From NCBI RefSeq assembly GCF_001437075.1, contig NZ_JQBX01000004.1, forward strand, positions 49,661 to 113,660: 64,000 bases of DNA, written 5' to 3'. Position 1 is the first letter of the stretch; every line of letters starts with the position of its first letter. Under the pieces are notes generated by a model. It searched no databases, was not told where the DNA came from, and saw only the letters and a list, made by a program, of their open reading frames with translations. This DNA comes from Pediococcus stilesii. GTDB taxonomy: Bacteria; Bacillota; Bacilli; Lactobacillales; Lactobacillaceae. Positions 14,893 through 23,645 of the stretch are shown here, in pieces. The translations under genes and the position numbers were made by a program.

Positions 14893-17469
14893 ATGAAAAT
14901 TAACAGAATCGAAATTTATGGTTTTGGCAAATGGAATAATATAACGTTTGATTTAAAACAGGGCTTACAAGTTTTCTATGGACTAAATGAAGCGGGAAAA
15001 TCAACATTACGCCAGTTTATATATAGCGTATTATTTGGCTTTGCAACGGGCAAAGGTGGTAATAAATATTTAAGATATATTCCAAAAAAAGGTAAAAAGT
15101 CAGCGGCTTATGGTGGTATTTTAGAGATTGAGTACCAGAAGCATTTATATGCTGTCGAACGAACAAAAGGAAAAAATGGTGGTACTGTTTCAATAAAGAA
15201 TTTAGATACGGGAATTACGATGCCTCCAGAATTTTTAAGTGAGATTCTAGGGCCCGTTGATCAGAAAACTTATGAGAGACTATTGGGTTTTAATCAGAGT
15301 GATCTTGATGATTTCAACGACTTAAGTAATCGAGATGATTTAAGACGACACATCTTACGAATGGGTGCAGTTGGTAGCGATGAGTGGATCAAGTTGGAGC
15401 AAAGCTTAAAAAAAGAAGCAAATGAGATGTACACGGTTAGTTCTCGAACTCGGCAGCTCGACCGCAAAATCAAAGAGTATGAGCAGGCCCAAAAAAAGCT
15501 TCAGGAGGATAAAGATCGCTTTCCAGACTATCAAAGTATCCAAGAGCTTCAAAAGAAAAGCGAACAGCATTTAAAAGAAGTTCGAGATCAGATTAATATT
15601 CTTGGTAATCAGTTAGCAGAAACAACTAGTTTACTTAATAACTGGGATAATTACGCAGAAATTAGACAAATAAGGGAAGCTTTAAAAGATGTGCCAACCC
15701 AATATCTGAAACTTGATCTAAATGAGTTGGAAATTCTTTTGAATCAAATTAAAGCGACTCGGTCTGAAATTAAGAAATTAAAACATGAACTATCAGAATT
15801 AAAGCTTACAAATGAAAAGCAAGATGATGCAGAAAAATTGGTACAGCTTCAAGGTCGTTTGCCAGAGGTTAAGCTGAACTATGGTCAGGTTGAAGATTTG
15901 AATAAGCGAATTCAACGGCTATTGGATCAATCCCGTATGATCGAGAAACAATATAATCAAGACCTTTCTGGGGTACACCCAATGACTGAAAAAGAGTTTA
16001 ACGAATTCAAAGAATTAGCCCTGAAGGAAAAACGGGTTAACGCTGATATCAATCAAATAAAAAATCAAATGTTAGAAACGGCACCATCCAGGCGTTCAAA
16101 AGCGTCTAATCCAAGTGCTAATATGGTTTTAGGTTTGGCCGCAATTTTATCTATAATTGATTTCTTGTTACCATTGAACATATATATTAAAGTAGTCATT
16201 CTAGCAATCATTATTGTCGCGGGTTATGTAACGGTCAAAGCTCCTAAAACCACTTCTGCACCAGCTGCGAGTCTATCTGATTTATTGGAGGAAAATGAAG
16301 CCAATTTAGATAAAATCAAAAAAGATATTTTTTCGATTGGACAGCAGACGGGCTTTGGTTCTTTTTCAAGAGAAGACTGGAGCGTATTACAAAACGATTT
16401 ACAAAACTATCAACATCAATTAAAAGAAGTTGACGAGTTAAAACAAAAGTTGAACAAGACAACGACGCAAATTGAGAATTTTTGGCAATTTAGCCAACAG
16501 GTGGTAGTAATGCCACAAACACGGAGCAAAGAAGCAATCGCGCCACTCACCAATCAAATTGCTAAACTTGTTCAAGCGGCAAACCTCCAGCGTGAAAATG
16601 TTCAAAAAAGTGAAATTCTGAATAAAAATCTTCAGGATCAACAGGTATTATTAAAAAAACTAGAAAGTGATCCTAAATTGCTTATCATGTCCGGAGTGGA
16701 TGAAGATTCTGATCAGTGGATTGAAGAAGTTCGAACAAAACAAAATTTATATCTTAGGTTAACAGCGTTAGAAAACTCATTGTCAGCCACTTTGACGCAA
16801 AAACTAGAACAATATAAGGATTCAGCAATGCTTCGTGAAAGTCAAAGTAGTCAAGAATCAAAATTGGCGGAGTTAAAGCAAACCGAGAACCAAATTTTAG
16901 ATGAACGAGCGGATCAAATCGGTAAACTGAGTGGCTTGAAAAATAGTGTGGACATTTTAAATGAACAACAGCAATTATCAGAACTTCAGACAGAATTAAA
17001 GGAGTTGATAGCCAACTGGTTAACGTTACAGTTAGGCGCAAAGTGGGTCGACCAAACCCTAAGTATCGCCACAAAAGGACGTCTCCCAATTATTATGGAA
17101 GAAGCTAATCGATACTTTAATCAAATTACAAATGGTAGATATTCAAAGATTGAATTTGATAAGGATGATATGATTAACGTGACTGATAAACATGGTGAAA
17201 CTTTTGAAATTGCCGAATTGTCTAAAGGGACAATGGAGCAGCTTTATATTTCAATTCGTTTTGCATTTATGAAGTCATTTTCGGATACGGTTCAACTGCC
17301 GATTATTATTGACGATGCATTTGTTGCATTTGATGACATTCGAATAAAACAAATCTTTGATTTATTAAAAAGCATTGCTGATCAGAACCAGGTAATTTAC
17401 TTCACGGCTAAAAAAGAAGTATACAATTTGACGGATGATAGGGATATAGTTGACCTAAATACTAAGTAA
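14893..17469 (+). CDS. yhaN: YhaN, SbcC/Rad50-like ATPase with internal membrane segments
   Basis: AAA/ABC-type ATPase of 858 residues. Seen: N-terminal Walker A GLNEAGKSTLRQF near residue 36, long coiled coils (about 180-400 and 455-740), two closely spaced hydrophobic segments around residues 412-450, and a C-terminal lobe with signature SKGTMEQLYISI and Walker B IIIDDAFVAFDD. Family knowledge: YhaN pairs with YhaO like SbcC with SbcD; unlike SbcC it lacks a zinc hook and has central membrane spans. ATG 14893 follows TTGGAG overlapping the yhaO stop. Exact substrate unknown; DNA end processing at the membrane is an inference. Confidence 0.88.
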   Translation: MKINRIEIYGFGKWNNITFDLKQGLQVFYGLNEAGKSTLRQFIYSVLFGFATGKGGNKYLRYIPKKGKKSAAYGGILEIEYQKHLYAVERTKGKNGGTVSIKNLDTGITMPPEFLSEILGPVDQKTYERLLGFNQSDLDDFNDLSNRDDLRRHILRMGAVGSDEWIKLEQSLKKEANEMYTVSSRTRQLDRKIKEYEQAQKKLQEDKDRFPDYQSIQELQKKSEQHLKEVRDQINILGNQLAETTSLLNNWDNYAEIRQIREALKDVPTQYLKLDLNELEILLNQIKATRSEIKKLKHELSELKLTNEKQDDAEKLVQLQGRLPEVKLNYGQVEDLNKRIQRLLDQSRMIEKQYNQDLSGVHPMTEKEFNEFKELALKEKRVNADINQIKNQMLETAPSRRSKASNPSANMVLGLAAILSIIDFLLPLNIYIKVVILAIIIVAGYVTVKAPKTTSAPAASLSDLLEENEANLDKIKKDIFSIGQQTGFGSFSREDWSVLQNDLQNYQHQLKEVDELKQKLNKTTTQIENFWQFSQQVVVMPQTRSKEAIAPLTNQIAKLVQAANLQRENVQKSEILNKNLQDQQVLLKKLESDPKLLIMSGVDEDSDQWIEEVRTKQNLYLRLTALENSLSATLTQKLEQYKDSAMLRESQSSQESKLAELKQTENQILDERADQIGKLSGLKNSVDILNEQQQLSELQTELKELIANWLTLQLGAKWVDQTLSIATKGRLPIIMEEANRYFNQITNGRYSKIEFDKDDMINVTDKHGETFEIAELSKGTMEQLYISIRFAFMKSFSDTVQLPIIIDDAFVAFDDIRIKQIFDLLKSIADQNQVIYFTAKKEVYNLTDDRDIVDLNTK

Positions 17470-17486
17470 GAGAAAGGGGAAATAAC

Positions 17487-18434
17487 TTGGCTAAAAAATT
17501 AATGGAATTTCAAACTGATGATGAGATGGAACTCTTTGCTTTAATAAAGGGCGCTGAAAAAAGAGTCACGAAGACTGGAAAAGATTTTATTGCGTTGACG
17601 TTTCAGGATCGCTCTGGTGAAATTCGGGGAAATTACTGGGATGCAAAAGAGGAAGACTTTAAGAATTTTCAAGCTGGAAGGGTTGTTTTACTGAAGGGCA
17701 AACGTGAAATATATAAAAATGCGCCACAAGTTAAGATCATTTCAATGCGCGTTGCCCGTGATGATGAACCGAGTGATCCAACCATGTACACTCAAAAAGC
17801 TCCCGTTTCAGCTGATCAATTACGAGATGAATTTGCTAAACTCGTTTTTGAAATCACTAATCCTGACTGGAATCGAGTTGTAAGGTATTTATTGAAAAAG
17901 TATGATCGGGAATTTTTCACTTTTCCAGCTGCAAAAACCAATCATCATGCGTTTGAGGGTGGCCTGGCATTTCATACACTGTCAATCGTAAAATTGGCGA
18001 AAAGTGTGATTACCCAGTATGAACAGGTTGATGAATCGTTGCTCATTGCAGGGGCAATTTTACATGACCTAGGTAAAACGATTGAATTGTCTGGTCCAGT
18101 AGCAACGAAGTATACGATTGAAGGAAATTTGCTTGGACACATCGTGATCGTTGATGAGGAAATTGTAGAAGCAGCGAAGGATTTAAAAATTGATCCGAGT
18201 TCCGAATCACTGGTTGTTTTAAGACATATGATTGTTTCACATCATGGATTAAAAGAATACGGTTCGCCGGTTGAACCACACATGCTCGAAGCAGTAATTT
18301 TACATGCTTTGGATGAGTTGGACGCTGAAATTCAAATGGTTTCAGGCGCATTGAAAAATACTGAACCAGGTGATTTTAGTGAGCGAATTTTTGGAATGGA
18401 CGGACGCAATTTTTATAAACCAAGCATCAATTAG
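17487..18434 (+). CDS. yhaM: 3'-5' exoribonuclease YhaM
   Basis: RNase of 315 residues that trims 3' ends of RNA (and single-stranded DNA in B. subtilis). Seen: N-terminal OB-fold (residues 10-90, including FIALTFQDRSGEIRG in family position), then an HD domain with HHAFEGGLAFHT, ILHDLGKTIE and SHHGLKEYGSP supplying the metal-binding His and Asp. TTG 17487 is the start, seven bases after AAAGGGG; the next in-frame ATG is at 17502. It follows yhaN by 17 bases, in one operon yhaO-yhaN-yhaM, as in B. subtilis. Confidence 0.94.
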   Translation: MAKKLMEFQTDDEMELFALIKGAEKRVTKTGKDFIALTFQDRSGEIRGNYWDAKEEDFKNFQAGRVVLLKGKREIYKNAPQVKIISMRVARDDEPSDPTMYTQKAPVSADQLRDEFAKLVFEITNPDWNRVVRYLLKKYDREFFTFPAAKTNHHAFEGGLAFHTLSIVKLAKSVITQYEQVDESLLIAGAILHDLGKTIELSGPVATKYTIEGNLLGHIVIVDEEIVEAAKDLKIDPSSESLVVLRHMIVSHHGLKEYGSPVEPHMLEAVILHALDELDAEIQMVSGALKNTEPGDFSERIFGMDGRNFYKPSIN

Positions 18435-18521
18435 TTTGGATCAATTGAAGTGCGGTTTCGTGAACATGAACTAAGCAATAGATCTAACCGGCCGTTATAG
18501 AAAATAAGCGGCTTAAAATGT

Positions 18522-18574
18522 AAAATGCTCCATAACTCTAACCATTGCGGTGTCTAGAGCTATGGAGCATTTTT
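18522..18574. terminator. Bidirectional terminator between yhaM and prsA
   Basis: AAAATGCTCCATAACTCTA (18522-18540) pairs with TAGAGCTATGGAGCATTTT (18555-18573 region) with one mismatch; T runs exist on both strands, serving convergent genes. Confidence 0.9.
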
Positions 18575-18599
18575 GATATTTTAATTTCTTACAAAATGA

Positions 18600-19481
18600 T
18601 TATTTGCTACTTGAGGAACTACCAAGATAATCATCAAGAACATTCTTAAGATCGTTGTCTTTGATAGTAACATTGCCTTTCTTAAGTACCTTTGTAATTA
18701 CGCTTCGTAGTTTTGTACTACTGCTCATGTCATCAGTCCAGATACGTTCTTTAAGGTCTTTTGTATGATCAGACATCTTACCCTTTGCAGGCTTCTTCAA
18801 CATTTTAATAACTTGATAGCCGTATTCAGTTTTGACAGGAGTAGTTGTATATTTCCCTTCGTCAAGTTTGAACGCAGCTTTCTTGAAGTCAGAGTCTAAA
18901 GTAGTGTTTGTATCGTCAAAAGCGGCGATCTTTCCACCATTATTTTTTGAAGAAGAATCAGTTGAATACTTCTTAGCTAGATCGGAGAAGTCTTTACCAT
19001 CTTTTAATTCATCAATAACCTTGTCGGCGGTATCTTTCTTTGAAACTAAGATTTGAGCAACCGTTACTTTAGGTTGATAATTTTCCCATTCTTTTTTCAA
19101 ATCTGCATTTGAAATCTTGTCGAGATCCTTAACGGCTTCCTTCAATAAAAGATTAGAACGAATTTGAGTTCTCAAAGAAGAAGCAGTCATGCCATTAGAT
19201 GATAAGACACTCTTAAATGACGAGCCATATTGATCTTTATAAGAGTTGTATTGCTTAGTGACGGTCTTCTTTGAAACTTTGTCACCATATTGCTTTTCCA
19301 ACACTTTGTTAACGATCATTTCTTGAAGAACTTGTTTACCACTCGAAGTATCCTTTAAACTACTGTAATACTCGTCTTGAGTGATTTTACCACCTGATGT
19401 AGTGGCAACAGTTTTATTTCCACATGCTGCTAAGGTTAGTGCTATTGCGATACTGGCTAACCCGATTAAAACCTTTTTCAT
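18600..19481 (-). CDS. prsA: PrsA, extracellular foldase lipoprotein (parvulin PPIase)
   Basis: Lipoprotein peptidyl-prolyl isomerase of 293 residues that folds exported proteins outside the membrane. Seen: signal peptide with lipobox LAAC (Cys20), N-terminal helical chaperone region, and a central parvulin (PpiC) domain at about residues 133-225 ([37 protein letters not shown]). The C-terminus ends in a serine stretch. It lies convergent to yhaM and close to ecsAB and hit, the same neighbourhood as in B. subtilis. Likely clients include PBPs and secreted enzymes. Confidence 0.94.
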   Translation of the reverse strand: MKKVLIGLASIAIALTLAACGNKTVATTSGGKITQDEYYSSLKDTSSGKQVLQEMIVNKVLEKQYGDKVSKKTVTKQYNSYKDQYGSSFKSVLSSNGMTASSLRTQIRSNLLLKEAVKDLDKISNADLKKEWENYQPKVTVAQILVSKKDTADKVIDELKDGKDFSDLAKKYSTDSSSKNNGGKIAAFDDTNTTLDSDFKKAAFKLDEGKYTTTPVKTEYGYQVIKMLKKPAKGKMSDHTKDLKERIWTDDMSSSTKLRSVITKVLKKGNVTIKDNDLKNVLDDYLGSSSSSK

Positions 19482-19587
19482 TACAATTTACACATCCCAA
19501 CAATATAATTTGTTAAATACAAAGCCTATCATACCATAACCGCTGAAGCTATAAGTAATCAGCGAAAAACTTTATAAAATGTTTGCA

Positions 19588-19953
19588 TCATTTTCGTTTT
19601 TTATCCAAAGTTTGCTTCTGAACCTGATTGAGTTCATTGGTTATATGCTTCTGAAGCTCGCTAATTTTATCAAGCCGAGGCTGAAGTTTATATTGAAAAC
19701 GGTCAACAGATCGATCAATTTGATTTACCGTCCGTTCAGTTTTTTTTAGCTCAACTTGAAGTTGCGCGGAGTTTGCCTTAAGAGATTGTAATGCGTCAAT
19801 CAAGTCACTCAATGCGGTTAGATATGAATTAAAAGATAATTTTAAATCACGGATAAAGTTGGGATGGTTAACGATGTAATTTAGACTCTTCCAACCAATC
19901 CAGGATCCGATGCTCCATTTAAGCCAAGAAGTTTTCGTTTTCTTTTTTGCCAT
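19588..19953 (-). CDS. Small coiled-coil protein of unknown function, between hit and prsA
   Basis: Protein of 121 residues with no family I can name. Seen: a basic start (MAKKKTKTS), an aromatic-rich segment WLKWSIGSWIGWKSLNYIV (residues 10-28) that may sit at or in the membrane, then a helical region (35-115) with heptad-like spacing of Leu and many charged residues, and a Lys-rich end. It starts two bases after the hit stop, so it is cotranscribed with hit. In B. subtilis the same neighbourhood holds the YtxH-like yhaH; this could be a diverged positional equivalent, but the sequence alone does not prove it. Confidence 0.7.
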   Translation of the reverse strand: MAKKKTKTSWLKWSIGSWIGWKSLNYIVNHPNFIRDLKLSFNSYLTALSDLIDALQSLKANSAQLQVELKKTERTVNQIDRSVDRFQYKLQPRLDKISELQKHITNELNQVQKQTLDKKRK

Positions 19954-19955
19954 AA

Positions 19956-20387
19956 TTAATTCTCCAACTGTTTAACAATTTGTCTTTGAATTTTTTGTAG
20001 TTGTTCAGAAGTATATTTCGAACTATTGTCTATAAACTTCATCCCAAAACCATCATTTTCAGAATAACGCGGAATTAGATGGAAATGTGAATGAAAAACG
20101 CTTTGATAAGCTAACTCACCATTATTATTAACAATATTCATTGCCTTAATTGAGGGGTCGCTATCCCTGACTGCTTTTGCAATTCGTGGAATTCTTGAAA
20201 ATACTTCAGCAGCTAAATCTTGATCATAAGCAAAGATATCTGGTACGTGCTTTTTGGGGATTACCAAGGTGTGACCAGGCGTGGTTTGTGAAATATCTAA
20301 AAAGGCCTTAACAATGTCATCTTCATAGACGGTATAGCTTGGAATTTCACCCGCAACAATTTTGCAAAACACACAATTTTCATCCAT
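19956..20387 (-). CDS. hit: HIT family protein (Hit)
   Basis: Histidine-triad nucleotide hydrolase or transferase of 143 residues. Seen: N-terminal CVFCKIVAGEIPS, a VIPKKHV segment, and the triad HSHFHLIPR near residue 100 (H-x-H-x-H-x). Family members cleave nucleoside phosphoramidates or related bonds; the two N-terminal Cys may bind zinc. The ATG follows GGAGG by nine bases on the minus strand. It is divergent from ecsA and leads the hit plus coiled-coil unit, a typical Firmicutes arrangement. Confidence 0.95.
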   Translation of the reverse strand: MDENCVFCKIVAGEIPSYTVYEDDIVKAFLDISQTTPGHTLVIPKKHVPDIFAYDQDLAAEVFSRIPRIAKAVRDSDPSIKAMNIVNNNGELAYQSVFHSHFHLIPRYSENDGFGMKFIDNSSKYTSEQLQKIQRQIVKQLEN

Positions 20388-20414
20388 ATAAATCTACCTC
20401 CATTTTTAAGTTTA

Positions 20415-20420
20415 ATTATA
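20415..20420 (-). promoter_or_regulatory. Probable -10 box for hit
   Basis: TATAAT on the minus strand about 28 bases before the hit ATG; -35 unclear. Confidence 0.4.
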
Positions 20421-20472
20421 CATGAATTTTTATAAACTGTATTGGTATGTTCAACGATTTCAAATCTTGATA

Positions 20473-20481
20473 TGATATACT
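20473..20481 (+). promoter_or_regulatory. Extended -10 promoter of ecsAB
   Basis: TGATATACT (TG-N-TATACT). A transcript from here would start near 20488, which places the ATG at 20509 only about 20 bases in and without a ribosome site, supporting the downstream TTG start. Confidence 0.5.
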
Positions 20482-20526
20482 AATGGGGATTTTTAAAATG
20501 TTTTTCAAATGATTGGGGACTTAAAA

Positions 20527-21264
20527 TTGACACTATCAATTGAACATTTAACTGGAGGGTATACACAAACTCCAGTGATTAAGGATATTAATTTTGACGT
20601 AAAAAATGGAGAACTAATGGGGTTGATCGGGTTAAATGGTGCCGGTAAATCAACCACCATTAATCATATAATTGGTTTAATGCAACCCATGAAGGGAAAA
20701 ATTCTCCTGGATGGGGTTGACTTGTGGCAACAACCAGAGGAGTACAAATCTAAATTGGCCTACATTCCTGAAATGCCGATTTTGTATGATGAATTAACGC
20801 TACGTGAACACATTGAACTGACCATCAAAGCTTATGAAATGAATCCAACGCAGGCTTGGAAAACAGCTAACGAACTTTTGAAGACTTTTCGATTAGATAA
20901 TAAATTAGACTGGTTTCCGGCAAATTTTTCAAAAGGAATGCGTCAAAAAGTGATGATTGTATGTGCATTTATGACAAATGCAGAACTATTTATTGTTGAC
21001 GAACCTTTTTTGGGTCTGGACCCGTTGGCTATCGATGATTTATTAAACGTTATTAATGAAAAAAAACGAAGCGGTGCATCGATTTTGATGTCGACGCACG
21101 TCCTTGATACCGCGGAAAAGTATTGTGATCGATTTGCACTTTTAAATGAAGGTAAACTAAAAGCGGTTGGTACGTTAAATGATTTTCAGATTAAGTATCA
21201 GGCTCCGCAACAAAGCTTGAACGATATTTATCTAGCAATTGCAAAGTGTGATCGTCATGAATGA
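20527..21264 (+). CDS. ecsA: EcsA, ABC transporter ATP-binding protein
   Basis: ATPase subunit of the Ecs ABC transporter, 245 residues, acting at the inner face of the membrane; in B. subtilis it affects protein secretion and intramembrane proteolysis. Seen: Walker A GLNGAGKST, signature FSKGMRQKV, Walker B LFIVDEPFLGLDP and switch His in STHVLD. An ATG at 20509 exists in frame, but TTG 20527 follows TTGGGGAC at seven bases and gives MTLSIEHLTGGYT, which matches EcsA N-termini. The ecsB start lies eight bases inside this gene. Confidence 0.93.
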   Translation: MTLSIEHLTGGYTQTPVIKDINFDVKNGELMGLIGLNGAGKSTTINHIIGLMQPMKGKILLDGVDLWQQPEEYKSKLAYIPEMPILYDELTLREHIELTIKAYEMNPTQAWKTANELLKTFRLDNKLDWFPANFSKGMRQKVMIVCAFMTNAELFIVDEPFLGLDPLAIDDLLNVINEKKRSGASILMSTHVLDTAEKYCDRFALLNEGKLKAVGTLNDFQIKYQAPQQSLNDIYLAIAKCDRHE

Positions 21265-22453
21265 AATCTGGAATGATCGGTCCAAAAAATATCAGAAAAT
21301 GATTTTGAAATATTTACGCTATGTTCTAAACGATCATCTGGTATTGGCATTATTATTTTTTGTAGGTGGGTTAGGGCTCGCATATTCGAATTGGTTAAAA
21401 ACCCTAGAACCTGGATTGTGGTATTTGAAACCATTACTTTTTTTGGTATTAGGAATGTTGACAATGGTTGGTCAACCAATATTATTATTGGAAGAACCAG
21501 ACAAAATATTTTTGATGGCGCAGGAGAAAAATATTCAAATTTATTTAAAAAGGTCAATTCGAAGATCGTTATTTTCAGCCATGTTACCATTGCTAGTGGG
21601 AAGCGTTTTGATTTTTCCTCTGTTGGCACTAGAGTTTCACAACTTGCTGGTCGTTGGTATTCTGATTTTTTCAACACTTATTGGTTTGTTTACCAACATA
21701 TTAACCGATTACCAAATGCTCTTTTATGGAAAAAACCTAAAATTAATTAAGCAAGTCTTAGTTATAGCATTGATTGGAATTGGAGTCGCTTTTAGTCCAA
21801 TACTGGGTGTTATTGGATTGATTGGAATTTTTATTTTCAATTTAAGTCTGCTGGGGAAAATATTTAAGCAAGGGAGCTTTTATTGGAATAAAGCAATTAA
21901 GGTTGAGTCTAACCGAATGAACCGACTGTATCATTTCTTTAGTCTGTTCACGACGGTTAAAAACATTCAACCTCGTGTGAAAAGAAGAAAATATGCGGAT
22001 GGAATAATTAACTTTCTTTCAAGAAAAGACACGACATTTACGTATCTATATTCGAGAATAATTATTCGTAGTGGCAGCCAAGGAAATTTAATGCTCCGAT
22101 TATTGTTACTAGGAGCGTTAATTGAGGGATTTAGCAATGAAATTTTGCTTAAAGTTCTTATTGGAGCGGTGACCACGTATTTGATTGTAATTCAAATGGT
22201 TGATGTATACCGGCCGGTGCATGAAAACATATTTGTTAGAATCTACCCAATTAACATTGAAAATCAAGAAAAAGACTTGTTATCTGTTATGAAAAGAATC
22301 ATACTTATAAGCGCGATATTTTTAACGGCAATCGGACTGATCTCTAATCATTCACTGGAATTTATACTAGGTTCAGTTATGGCACAGCTTGCCATTGCGA
22401 TTGTTTTGTTAAAATGGTTTGTCCCAAGATATATTAAAAAATTAAAAAATTAA
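21257..22453 (+). CDS. ecsB: EcsB, ABC transporter membrane subunit
   Basis: Polytopic membrane partner of EcsA, 398 residues. Seen: repeated hydrophobic segments, near residues 27-45, 55-75, 98-120, 125-145, 165-205, 275-300 and 345-385, with basic loops. The frame is open from a TTG at 21239, but ATG 21257 overlapping the ecsA end is the likely start. Substrate of the transporter is unknown. There is no ecsC downstream; trmB follows after 21 bases and may be read through from the same transcript. Confidence 0.9.
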   Translation: MNEIWNDRSKKYQKMILKYLRYVLNDHLVLALLFFVGGLGLAYSNWLKTLEPGLWYLKPLLFLVLGMLTMVGQPILLLEEPDKIFLMAQEKNIQIYLKRSIRRSLFSAMLPLLVGSVLIFPLLALEFHNLLVVGILIFSTLIGLFTNILTDYQMLFYGKNLKLIKQVLVIALIGIGVAFSPILGVIGLIGIFIFNLSLLGKIFKQGSFYWNKAIKVESNRMNRLYHFFSLFTTVKNIQPRVKRRKYADGIINFLSRKDTTFTYLYSRIIIRSGSQGNLMLRLLLLGALIEGFSNEILLKVLIGAVTTYLIVIQMVDVYRPVHENIFVRIYPINIENQEKDLLSVMKRIILISAIFLTAIGLISNHSLEFILGSVMAQLAIAIVLLKWFVPRYIKKLKN

Positions 22454-22474
22454 AATAATAATTAAGAGGTAATT

Positions 22475-23113
22475 ATGAGAGTTAGAAATAAACCGTGGGC
22501 GCCTGAATTAATTGAGGCACATCCCGACCTGATTGTTGAAAAAGGACAAGAATTCAAGGGAAAGTGGCATGAACGTTTTGCTAAAAAACAACCACTTTTT
22601 ATTGAAGTCGGAACGGGTAAAGGCCAATTTATTATTAATATGGCTAAAAAGTATCCTCAATATAACTTTATTGGAATTGAGATTCAAAAAACGGTGATTG
22701 CGATTGCCTTAAAAAATGCATTAGAAGAACAGTTGCCAAATCTTCAATTTTTATACGCTGATGGGGCCGAGTTAACGGATTATTTTGAAGATCATGAGGT
22801 ATCAAAGGTATTTTTAAACTTTTCTGATCCTTGGCCAAAAACACGACATGAAAAACGCCGTTTGACCTTTAAAAGCTTTTTAAAAGTATATGAGCAAATT
22901 TTAATTGAACATGGCGTAGTTGAGTTTAAGACGGATAATCAGGGACTGTTTGAATATTCCTTATCGAGTTTGAATAATTACGGAATGCACTTTGATGGAG
23001 TTTGGCTTGATTTGCATCATAGTGAAGAAAACGATGAAAATGTCGAAACTGAGTATGAGCACAAGTTTAGTGCAAAGGGACAACCAATTTATAAAGTTCG
23101 CGCTCATTTTTAA
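22475..23113 (+). CDS. trmB: tRNA (guanine-N7-)-methyltransferase
   Basis: SAM-dependent enzyme of 212 residues that makes m7G46 in tRNA variable loops. Seen: SAM motif [10 protein letters not shown] near residue 45, IGIEIQKTV, and the family hallmark [16 protein letters not shown] near 117-132. ATG 22475 follows AAGAGGTAATT. It is placed directly after ecsB in the same direction, an arrangement common in lactobacilli, and ends at a shared terminator. Confidence 0.95.
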   Translation: MRVRNKPWAPELIEAHPDLIVEKGQEFKGKWHERFAKKQPLFIEVGTGKGQFIINMAKKYPQYNFIGIEIQKTVIAIALKNALEEQLPNLQFLYADGAELTDYFEDHEVSKVFLNFSDPWPKTRHEKRRLTFKSFLKVYEQILIEHGVVEFKTDNQGLFEYSLSSLNNYGMHFDGVWLDLHHSEENDENVETEYEHKFSAKGQPIYKVRAHF

Positions 23114-23162
23114 GTTGATAAGTGGTTCATAGAGGATTTTTGCCATACCGTCCGAGTTGAAA

Positions 23163-23201
23163 AAGATAAAGCGTAAATCCCACGGATTTACGCTTTATCT
23201 T
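23163..23201. terminator. Bidirectional hairpin between trmB and the 23236-23562 gene
   Basis: Perfect 18-bp inverted repeat (23163-23180 and 23184-23201) with a 3-base loop CAC between convergent genes. The plus-strand T tract is poor; the minus-strand side has TTTT. Confidence 0.75.
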
Positions 23202-23235
23202 ACATTATTCTGATATTGCTAAAGATCTTATTGTT

Positions 23236-23562
23236 TTAACGGCGATAAATGTCAATAATGGTTCCGGTATATGCGTCTGCAATGAATTCGTATTGGATTA
23301 ATTCATTTTCTTCATATTTTGTAATACCACCGTAGTATACGGAAGCCCTTAAGCCAAATCGATTTAAGGGCGCGGCCTTGGATTCAATCCAAGCGCCTTC
23401 AATAGGGCCGTCTTCTTCAAAAGATTTGCGTACTCTTGCTAAGGCGGCTTGTGGTCGGACTTTTCGATGTCCCTTAATTTGGTTAGTAATTAAGGAGCCA
23501 AGCACGAAGGTTCCGATTGCTGTTAGTGTAATTCCAGTAAGTACAGATGATTTAGATGCCAT
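23236..23562 (-). CDS. Small membrane-anchored protein with PepSY-like C-terminal half
   Basis: Protein of 108 residues. Seen: an N-terminal hydrophobic segment (about residues 8-26, LTGITLTAIGTFVLGSL) followed by basic KGHRKVR, indicating a membrane anchor, then a domain ending YEFIADAYTGTIIDIYRR, which has the D-x-x-T-G-x-I-x-D pattern of PepSY domains. Family knowledge: PepSY domains are found in propeptides and small exported proteins and may inhibit proteases. It is convergent to trmB and divergent from ytpR. The exact role is unknown. Confidence 0.72.
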   Translation of the reverse strand: MASKSSVLTGITLTAIGTFVLGSLITNQIKGHRKVRPQAALARVRKSFEEDGPIEGAWIESKAAPLNRFGLRASVYYGGITKYEENELIQYEFIADAYTGTIIDIYRR

Positions 23563-23645
23563 GAAACCACTTCCTTTTCTTCAAGTTTAACATTATTGGA
23601 AGTAATTTGAGAATGAAAAACTATATAAATTTAAGGAGAATTGAG

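Noticed and set aside
16754..17089. 111-residue minus-strand frame inside yhaN
   Set aside because: Antisense shadow of the conserved ATPase with no start signal.
13680..18434. Anti-phage SMC/nuclease system (Wadjet- or Lamassu-like)
   Set aside because: The genes match the conserved yhaO/yhaN/yhaM housekeeping set with Bacillus-like order; no accessory defence genes are present.
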